Origin: Lachnospiraceae bacterium
GTDB taxonomy: Bacteria > Bacillota_A > Clostridia > Lachnospirales > Lachnospiraceae
Reading direction: 5' to 3'
DNA length: 11,916 nucleotides
Assembly: GCA_017542725.1 (NCBI GenBank)
Contig: JAFXWR010000306.1
Coordinates: 1 to 11,916 of the forward strand
Shown: positions 5,927 through 11,916 of the stretch, piece by piece
Layout: each line of letters begins with the position of its first letter
How positions within the stretch are numbered: the stretch's first letter is position 1
Translations under genes and position numbers: made by a program
The notes under the pieces: model-generated
Told to the model about the DNA's origin: nothing
What the model saw: only the letters and a program-made list of their open reading frames with translations
Databases searched by the model: none

Positions 5927-7477
5927 AAAGCTGAGTTTGATTCACTTAAAAATAATTTTCAGAGTCAGATTGATCAGTACAATACTTCTATAGATGCGAA
6001 GATTGACAGTGCCATAGCTGCATATCTTGCTGGTATAAGTATGACAACAAAAGAGGATATAAAGACTTATGTGGAAAATTACAAAGAGTTGTATTGGTGT
6101 CATGACTTTTCTATAGAAGCAAAAGAAAAAAAGTGGACTAGTAGGACGGCATCGACTGTGGCAGATGAAAAAACATTACAACCAAATTATGAAAGACAAA
6201 ATGGTTGGGCATATTGGCCTAAGGATCGTGGCATTCGTTTTCACGTGATTCTGCCAAATAACTTTGGTTTGGTTGGCTTTGCATGCCGTGGAGCTTTTTT
6301 ATCTGATAGCGCATATACTAAAACATCTTCGAATAGTCCGAATTATAGCGTGAGAAATGTTGCGTCAATTTTGATGATGAAGGTTACTGGTGATAGTGTT
6401 ATTGATACTAATCCACTTATGCAATATTATGGCACAAATTATAATATGATAAGATGGGGACTTGATTGGCAAACTAATTTGAGCATGTATACTACAAGTG
6501 GATACTTTAATGGAAGAGAAATAACAATTGAAGGCATACCCGCTTCGACAGATGATGAATACTTTACTATGAAGATGACTGGCGTAAGACGTGATACAAC
6601 ACATGAGCATAAACAAGTATGGAATACTAATAATACATATGCGTTTAGACCACTGTGCAGTGATTTTGGAACCACAGAGCCTGGTAGTGCTAGTTCAGAA
6701 CTTGAAGCAGAAAATTTAAGCTTCCCAGTATATTCATATTTTTGTTCCTCATCTGAAAGAGCAGAAGAAAATAATAATCGTCTATACAATATGATGATTG
6801 GAACTACATCAAGTTATAGATTACCATATTTATATGATTATAAAGAGGGGGGGCCTAATGGTCAAGTAACTACTGGGTATGAAGCCGATGGAGCAAGTGT
6901 GTACTCATTTGTTGATTATAGTAAATGGGCAAAAAGACCTATTACAACTACTCTTACTCTAAGCCCAATATTTGGTGTTACTCAAGATAGTGGAGGACAG
7001 AATTATGCACCGACACCTGTATTGAGTTCTGATCAATTTGTTGTAAATATACCTGTAGTAACACGTGGATATGTAAGAGATTTAAGATCGCCAGTTGCAA
7101 CATATGGCGGTGAAAATTTAAAAATTTGTGGTGGAATTCCAGTACTTATAGAAGCAGTTAAAAATGGAAAATTGACTGTGAAAATAAAATGTGATAAGAA
7201 ATATGATAATGCCACAAAAGGTGCAGTTGGAAATACAAATGCTCATATCAAATTTAAAAAGACAGACTGCACAGATACTTTAACTAATTATCTTTCAGGA
7301 ACTTATGGCGATGATGTAAAAGCTAAGTTTGATGGTTCGCAAACTATTGATATGTCAAATCAGACATTTAAATTGGATGTACTAAAAGGTGAAAATGTGT
7401 GGATGAATATAGATCCTATTACACTTGGGCAGCATATAAGGATTACTGATTTGCAGTGTACTTTGGAATATGAATAA
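5921..7477 (+). pseudogene. Secreted paralogue A, 5' end lost at the element junction
   Basis: This is the body of a gene for an exported protein of unrecognised family, aligning end to end with paralogue B downstream except that about 35 N-terminal residues are missing, including the signal peptide. Identity is high, roughly three quarters by eye, with near-identical blocks WCHDFSIEAKEKKWTSRTAS and NIDPITLGQHIRITDLQC. The open frame can be read back to a GTG at 5879, but those residues (QNRCSYPCINY) come from element DNA and no ribosome binding site supports that start or ATG 5924. There is no internal stop, which suggests recent interruption or continued selection. Excision of the element could rebuild the gene. 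If it is expressed as it stands, the product would stay in the cytoplasm. Confidence 0.75.
6800..6876 (+). repeat. 77-bp tract identical to paralogue B
   Basis: This stretch is base-for-base identical to 8481-8557 (offset 1,681), while flanking sequence of the two genes differs at many silent sites. It includes a G7 run and encodes GTTSSYRLPYLYDYKEGGPN and the residues that follow. This looks like a gene-conversion tract between the tandem copies. Confidence 0.85.
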
Positions 7478-7485
7478 GATGGAGA

Positions 7486-7491
7486 AAGGAG
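7486..7491 (+). promoter_or_regulatory. Ribosome binding site that sets the start of paralogue B
   Basis: AAAGGAG-type sequence lies 5 bases before ATG 7497. It rules out the upstream in-frame ATG at 7470, which overlaps the stop of paralogue A, has no such site and would place charged residues before the signal peptide. Confidence 0.75.
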
Positions 7492-7496
7492 CTAAA

Positions 7497-9161
7497 ATGA
7501 AACGTTTAATTAAAAAAATAATAGCATTAGCTTTGGTACTTATCTTAAGCATAAAAAGTTTTGCTGCCATTGTAAGTGACAATGATGGTTCTGCATTTGT
7601 CACAAAATCCGAGTTTGAAGCAATGAAAAAAGATTTTGCTGAGCAAGTTATAAATTATAATGATAGTATAGATGCTAAGATTGATGGAGCAATAGCCGCA
7701 TATCTTGCTGGAATACAGCTTTCTACAAAAGAAACTGTAAAAACTTATGTCGAAAATTATAAAGATCTGTACTGGTGCCATGACTTCTCTATAGAAGCTA
7801 AAGAAAAAAAGTGGACTAGTCGCACAGCTTCTACCATAGCGGACGAAAGGACTCTACAACCTGATTACACAAATCAAAATGGTTGGGCATATTGGAGAAA
7901 AGATCGTGGAGTGCGTTTTCAAGTAATCTATCCATCTAATTTTGGTTTAGGTGGTTTTGGTTGTCGTGCAGCATTTTTATCAGATGGTACTTATACTAAA
8001 ACTACTATTGAGTCTTCTGAAACTGTGCCAGATAAAACGAGTAACATCCTTATGCTTAAAGTAGTAGGTGACAGCGTTATTGATACCACACCATTAATAA
8101 ATTATTATGAAACTCAATATAATATGGTAAGATGGGGATTAGATATGCAATCTACTCTTTCTATGTACTTAACTCTTGGATCATATAATGGGCGAAACAT
8201 AACAATAGAGGGTATAGCTGCTGAATCAGATGATGAATACTTTAGTATAAAGGCAACGGTAACTCACTCGAGTAGCACAACATATTCACATAAACAGAGG
8301 TGGACTCTTAATAATACATATGCATTTTCACCACTATGTACATCTTTTGATACACGGGAACCTGGTCGAAATAAATCAGAACTTGAAGCAACTACATTGG
8401 CATTTCCGCAATACTCATATTTTTGTTCTTCTAATGATAGGGTCAATGAAAATCAGACCCGTATATATAATATGATGATAGGAACTACATCAAGTTATAG
8501 ATTACCATATTTATATGATTATAAAGAGGGGGGGCCTAATGGTCAAGTAACTACTGGTTATGAAGGCGATGGATCTAATACTTACAATTTTGCAGATTAT
8601 AGCAAATGGGCGAAAAGACCTATCTCAACAACTCTTACGCTTAGTCCCATAGGTGCTGTAACACAGGATAGCGGAGGCATAAATTCTACATCGACACCTG
8701 TTATGAGTTCTGATTCGCTAACTATAAATATTCCAGTAGTAACAAGAGGCTATGTAAAAGATTTAAGATCCCCTGTAGCCACATATAATGGAGAGAATCT
8801 TAAAGTTTGTGGTGGCATACCAGTTCTCATTGAAGCTCAAAAAACAGGAAAGTTAACTGTCAAACTAAAAAGTGAGAAGAAATATGATAATGGATCAAAA
8901 GGTGCTGTAGGAAATACAAATGCCCATATCAAGTTTAAAAAGACAGATTGTACTGATACCTTAGATAATTATTTGTCAGGAACTTATGGCACCACGGGAA
9001 CGCTTGCAAAGTTTGATGGTTCACAGACAATCAATATTTCAAATCAGACATTTGTACTTGATGTGGCAGAGGGTGAAAGTGTATGGATGAATATTGACCC
9101 AATCACACTTGGGCAGCATATAAGAATCACAGACTTGCAATGCGCTTATGAATATGAATAA
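7497..9161 (+). CDS. Secreted protein of unrecognised family, paralogue B
   Basis: This is a 554-aa exported protein of unknown function. ATG 7497 gives a classic Sec signal peptide: basic MKRLIKK, a hydrophobic core IIALALVLILS, then KSFA and a likely cut after residue 23. Residues about 37-72 form an amphipathic helix (SEFEAMKKDFAEQVINYNDS, then IDAKIDGAIAAYLAG), possibly for oligomerisation. The rest is rich in Thr, Ser, Tyr and Trp, looks beta-rich, has several cysteines (YWCHDF, GFGCR, YFCSS, KVCGG, DCTD, LQC) and ends DLQCAYEYE. There is no transmembrane anchor, LPxTG motif or catalytic signature that I recognise. It lies 20 bp after paralogue A, so the two were probably one operon and a tandem duplication. 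A terminator follows. Confidence 0.85.
   Translation: MKRLIKKIIALALVLILSIKSFAAIVSDNDGSAFVTKSEFEAMKKDFAEQVINYNDSIDAKIDGAIAAYLAGIQLSTKETVKTYVENYKDLYWCHDFSIEAKEKKWTSRTASTIADERTLQPDYTNQNGWAYWRKDRGVRFQVIYPSNFGLGGFGCRAAFLSDGTYTKTTIESSETVPDKTSNILMLKVVGDSVIDTTPLINYYETQYNMVRWGLDMQSTLSMYLTLGSYNGRNITIEGIAAESDDEYFSIKATVTHSSSTTYSHKQRWTLNNTYAFSPLCTSFDTREPGRNKSELEATTLAFPQYSYFCSSNDRVNENQTRIYNMMIGTTSSYRLPYLYDYKEGGPNGQVTTGYEGDGSNTYNFADYSKWAKRPISTTLTLSPIGAVTQDSGGINSTSTPVMSSDSLTINIPVVTRGYVKDLRSPVATYNGENLKVCGGIPVLIEAQKTGKLTVKLKSEKKYDNGSKGAVGNTNAHIKFKKTDCTDTLDNYLSGTYGTTGTLAKFDGSQTINISNQTFVLDVAEGESVWMNIDPITLGQHIRITDLQCAYEYE
8481..8557 (+). repeat. 77-bp tract identical to paralogue A
   Basis: This is the second copy of the tract at 6800-6876. 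It carries the same G7 run in the codons for Glu-Gly-Gly-Pro. In both genes a one-base slip in this run would shift the frame. Confidence 0.85.
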
Positions 9162-9202
9162 ACAATTTATTTAAATTTATAAAAAGAAGTATAGTGAAAT
9201 AG

Positions 9203-9227
9203 AACGGCAGGCGTACTGCCGTTTTTT
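9203..9227 (+). terminator. Rho-independent terminator after paralogue B
   Basis: A perfect 8-bp stem (AACGGCAG at 9203-9210 with CTGCCGTT at 9216-9223) has the loop GCGTA and leads into a run of six T at 9222-9227. It ends the transcription unit that contains the exported paralogues. Confidence 0.92.
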
Positions 9228-9248
9228 ATTTATAATAAATAGAATATG

Positions 9249-9257
9249 TGATATAAT
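9249..9257 (+). promoter_or_regulatory. Extended -10 promoter of the VWA/MoxR operon
   Basis: TGATATAAT is a perfect TG-n-TATAAT. The -35 position (about 9229-9234, TTTATA) is poor, as is usual for extended -10 promoters. The expected transcription start, about 7 bases downstream, coincides with ATG 9265, and no ribosome binding site is present. Confidence 0.6.
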
Positions 9258-9264
9258 ATAAAAA

Positions 9265-11088
9265 ATGGATGATATTAAATATCAAAAATTAGTTAGTCTA
9301 GCTGATGAATTAGTCTCACAAGTTCGTGCTGAGGCATTGGTTTCACTTAGATTTTTGGATGTAGCGCTCTATAAGCTTAAGTTTAAGTATGACTTCAATA
9401 CCACACTTTTCACTGATGGTGAGTTCTTATATATGAATCCATATCACATTTTTGGACTTTATAATGCAGAGTACAATATATTGCTTAGAAATTATCTCCA
9501 TGTGATACTTCATTGTATATTTTTTCATTTATTTATAGATAAAAATTTGGATGAAGATAGATGGAATCTTGCATGTGACATAGCGGTAGAGAATATAATC
9601 AATGAGTTAGATTTACCAACTTTAGTTCCACCTATGCAAAATCCACAGATACCAGAGATTAACTCATTAAAACTTAGAGTTGGCAATATAACTGCAGAGA
9701 GATTGTATAAATATTTTATAACTAACGGTATAACTGAAGAGGAGATAGAAAGACTAAGGCCTCTTTTTGAGAGAGACAATCATGCATTTTGGTTTATGTC
9801 TACAGGGAATGTAGGAAGTAAAGAAGGTGGAAAGAAAAAAGATAATGAAGATAATTATAAAGAGCAGAAAAAACATGAGAAAAATGATGAAGAAGTAGAT
9901 AGAGCAGAGCATGATGAAAAGGATGTAGAGAAGGAACAGGAAGCAAATAATGAAGAAGACTATAACAATATATCGCCTGATACTGATGAGATGAAAGAAG
10001 ATGAAGATAATGGAGATGAGGGTTCGAATCTTGAAGGTGATAAGAACAAAGCTGATACTGGAGAAGATGAAAATCCTAATGCAGATTCTACCAATAAAAG
10101 CGATATAAATGAAGATAGTAAAAATGAAGAGACAAGAGTTGGCGGTGAAGAAGTTGATAGACCTGTAGATGCAAAAAATCAAGATAGAAGCCTTGATGAA
10201 GAAGAGGCAATCTCCATACAAGAGAAAATTAACGAGAAAATTGGTGATGGAGAGAATGAACGATTTGAAGACAGCACTGATAATAGGACTGATAAGAAGC
10301 CTGATAAAAACTATGACTCAAATAACATGATAGCTTCGCAAATTGAAAATGCAAGCTTCAATGACTGGAAACAGATAAGCGAGAGAACAAAAGAAGATTT
10401 GCTTATGTTTGCAAGTGAATGGGGACAAAAAACTAATACTCTAAAGCAGTATATAAGAGAAGTAAATAGAGAAAAATATAACTATGAAACATTCCTTGAA
10501 AAATTTGCTATAATGGGAGAGAATGTTGAGTTAAATGATGAGGAGTTTGACAATATATACTATACTTATGGATTAAGCATGTATAAGAATGTCCCTCTTG
10601 TAGAGCCACTTGAATACAAGGAAGTCAATAAGATAAAAGAGTTTGTAATTGCTATAGATGTGAGCGGCTCGGTAAAAGGCGACTTGGTTCAAAAATTTAT
10701 CGAAAAGACTTATAATATATTATCAAAGAGAGAGAATTTCTTTACAAAAGTTAACATTCATATCATACTTTGCGATACAGATATAAAAAATGATTATAAG
10801 ATTACTAATCTTGAAGAGTTAAAAACAGTACTCGATAAAATAGTCTTAGAGGGGTTTGGCGGTACAGATTTTAGACCTGTATTTGAATATATAGATAAAC
10901 TAAAAAAAGAGGGTGAATATAAAAATCTGAAAGGACTTATATATTTTACCGATGGACTTGGTGATTACCCGACAAAGATACCTGATTATGCTACAGCATT
11001 TTGCTTTATAAAAAAAGACTACGATAAAAACGAAAAGAAGATTTCTGTACCATCTTGGGCGATAAAAATAGTGTTGGAGGACATATAG
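9265..11088 (+). CDS. VWA-like protein with degenerate metallopeptidase-like N-terminus
   Basis: This 607-aa cytoplasmic protein resembles the DUF2201 group, a putative metallopeptidase-like N-terminal domain joined to a VWA-like domain. Residues 1-180 contain LHVILHCIFFHL (H79, H83, H88) followed by WNLACDIAVENIIN. The spacing recalls HExxH, but Val replaces the catalytic Glu, so peptidase activity is doubtful. Residues about 182-352 are a very acidic, low-complexity linker. The C-terminal 150 residues form the VWA-like domain with MIDAS-type residues: DVSGS at 465-469, T534 in GGTDF and D563 in FTDGLG. Such proteins work with MoxR AAA+ ATPases, and one follows with no gap. ATG 9265 is the first in-frame start after a stop, and the message appears leaderless. 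The client of the pair is unknown. Confidence 0.85.
   Translation: MDDIKYQKLVSLADELVSQVRAEALVSLRFLDVALYKLKFKYDFNTTLFTDGEFLYMNPYHIFGLYNAEYNILLRNYLHVILHCIFFHLFIDKNLDEDRWNLACDIAVENIINELDLPTLVPPMQNPQIPEINSLKLRVGNITAERLYKYFITNGITEEEIERLRPLFERDNHAFWFMSTGNVGSKEGGKKKDNEDNYKEQKKHEKNDEEVDRAEHDEKDVEKEQEANNEEDYNNISPDTDEMKEDEDNGDEGSNLEGDKNKADTGEDENPNADSTNKSDINEDSKNEETRVGGEEVDRPVDAKNQDRSLDEEEAISIQEKINEKIGDGENERFEDSTDNRTDKKPDKNYDSNNMIASQIENASFNDWKQISERTKEDLLMFASEWGQKTNTLKQYIREVNREKYNYETFLEKFAIMGENVELNDEEFDNIYYTYGLSMYKNVPLVEPLEYKEVNKIKEFVIAIDVSGSVKGDLVQKFIEKTYNILSKRENFFTKVNIHIILCDTDIKNDYKITNLEELKTVLDKIVLEGFGGTDFRPVFEYIDKLKKEGEYKNLKGLIYFTDGLGDYPTKIPDYATAFCFIKKDYDKNEKKISVPSWAIKIVLEDI
9808..10320 (+). other. 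Acidic low-complexity linker inside the VWA-like gene
   Basis: About 170 codons are dominated by Glu, Asp, Lys and Asn, with clusters such as DEEVDRAEHDEKD and MKEDEDNGDEG. The segment is probably disordered and joins the N-terminal domain to the VWA-like domain. It is purine-rich on this strand, which also creates a long spurious open frame on the other strand. Confidence 0.75.
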
Positions 11089-11916
11089 ATGAATATTAAA
11101 GAGGCAAAAGATCAGATAAAAAATTCGATGATTGCTTATTTTAGTAAGGATGAGTTTGGAAATTATATCATTCCAATAGAGAAACAGAGACCTATATTTA
11201 TGATAGGAGCTCCGGGTATAGGAAAGACAGCAATTATGAAACAGATTGCTGAAGAACTTGGTGTGGGGCTTGTGTCATATTCTATGACTCATCATACAAG
11301 ACAAAGCGCTTTGGGCTTACCTATTATAAAAAAGAAAAGTTATAATGGTGTCGAGTATGATATATCAAGATATTCTATGAGTGAGATAATAGCCTCAGCC
11401 TATGATATGATGGAAGATACAGGTATAAAAGAGGGGATACTTTTTCTTGATGAGATAAACTGTGTATCAGAAACCCTTGCTCCATCTATGCTTCAGTTTT
11501 TACAGTACAAGATTTTTGGACAGCATCGACTTCCAGATGGATGGATAGTTGTAACTGCAGGAAACCCACCAGAATACAATAAATCAGTTAGAGAGTATGA
11601 CATAGTCACTCTTGATAGACTTAAAGTTATAAATGTTGAGCCAAATTTTGATGTGTGGAAAGAGTATGCGCTCAATAATAATGTTCATGGAAGTATACTC
11701 AGTTTTCTTGAGATAAAGAAAGAGTTTTTCTATATAGTTGAGACAACGGCCGAAGGTAAGAATTATGTGACTGCTCGTGGTTGGGAAGACCTTTCTAAGA
11801 TGATATATCTATATGAAAAGAACAATATAAAAGTTGACGAGACACTTATAAGCCAATACATTCATCATAAGGCAGTGTCAAAAGAGTTTTCTGTCTATTA
11901 TGACTTATACAATAAA
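11089..11916 (+). CDS. MoxR-type AAA+ ATPase (3' partial)
   Basis: This is a predicted AAA+ ATPase of the MoxR/AAA_5 type, which forms rings that remodel partner proteins together with VWA-domain cofactors. 276 residues are visible and the frame runs off the window. It has Walker A GAPGIGKT at 40-47 (K46), Walker B ILFLDEIN with D121 and E122, and a sensor-1 region TAGNPPEYN with N159, followed by an arginine in TLDRL. ATG 11089 directly follows the stop of the VWA-like gene, with GGAGG at 11076-11080, so the two are translationally coupled and probably form one complex. Confidence 0.9.
   Translation, partial: MNIKEAKDQIKNSMIAYFSKDEFGNYIIPIEKQRPIFMIGAPGIGKTAIMKQIAEELGVGLVSYSMTHHTRQSALGLPIIKKKSYNGVEYDISRYSMSEIIASAYDMMEDTGIKEGILFLDEINCVSETLAPSMLQFLQYKIFGQHRLPDGWIVVTAGNPPEYNKSVREYDIVTLDRLKVINVEPNFDVWKEYALNNNVHGSILSFLEIKKEFFYIVETTAEGKNYVTARGWEDLSKMIYLYEKNNIKVDETLISQYIHHKAVSKEFSVYYDLYNK

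Noticed and set aside
6439..6789. 116-codon minus-strand open frame inside paralogue A
   Set aside because: The plus-strand frame is conserved with paralogue B, while the antisense product matches no known feature and lacks initiation signals.
7470..7496. ATG 7470 as start of paralogue B
   Set aside because: It overlaps the previous stop and lacks a ribosome binding site, whereas ATG 7497 has AAAGGAG at the right distance and begins a standard signal peptide.
9754..10221. 155-codon hydrophobic open frame on the minus strand
   Set aside because: It is the antisense of the Glu/Asp/Lys-rich linker of the VWA-like gene; purine-rich codons read backwards give Phe/Ile/Leu runs. There is no ribosome binding site or promoter.

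Overview
The window is low-GC DNA with AGGAGG-type ribosome binding sites and Firmicutes-type protein families. It most resembles an anaerobic Clostridia or Lachnospiraceae chromosome; the genus cannot be read from the sequence. It falls into a prophage (or prophage-like element) end on the left and host chromosome on the right, with the junction at about 5,860-5,926.

Positions 1-1,161 are a lysis module: a three-helix holin that begins before the window, a small two-helix membrane protein, a short charged protein, and an M15 Zn peptidase endolysin that ends inside a Rho-independent terminator. After a 128-bp non-coding leader with a G9 run and a 13-bp direct repeat, a second cluster follows. 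It holds a 60-aa basic protein, a phage-type SNF2 helicase, an HTH plus zinc-knuckle protein, a 52-aa SHOCT-like protein, and two tandem large serine recombinases. The first recombinase stops at the domain boundary before the zinc ribbon. The second is full length.

Just past the second recombinase lie four phased GGTGCA repeats and then, with no gap, the body of a gene for a secreted protein that lacks its start, ribosome binding site and signal peptide. An intact tandem paralogue 20 bp downstream has all three. The simplest reading is that the element integrated into the 5' end of the first paralogue, that 5,857-5,926 carries the right attachment junction, and that the missing 5' fragment lies beyond the left end of the element. 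Integration would also separate the intact paralogue from its original promoter.

After a strong terminator (9,203-9,227), a separate unit starts from an extended -10 promoter. It encodes a VWA-like protein with a degenerate HExxH-type region and a long acidic linker, followed directly by a MoxR-type AAA+ ATPase that runs off the window. MoxR/VWA pairs usually act together in remodelling or maturing partner proteins. Their partner here is unknown, and the duplicated exported proteins are only candidates by proximity.
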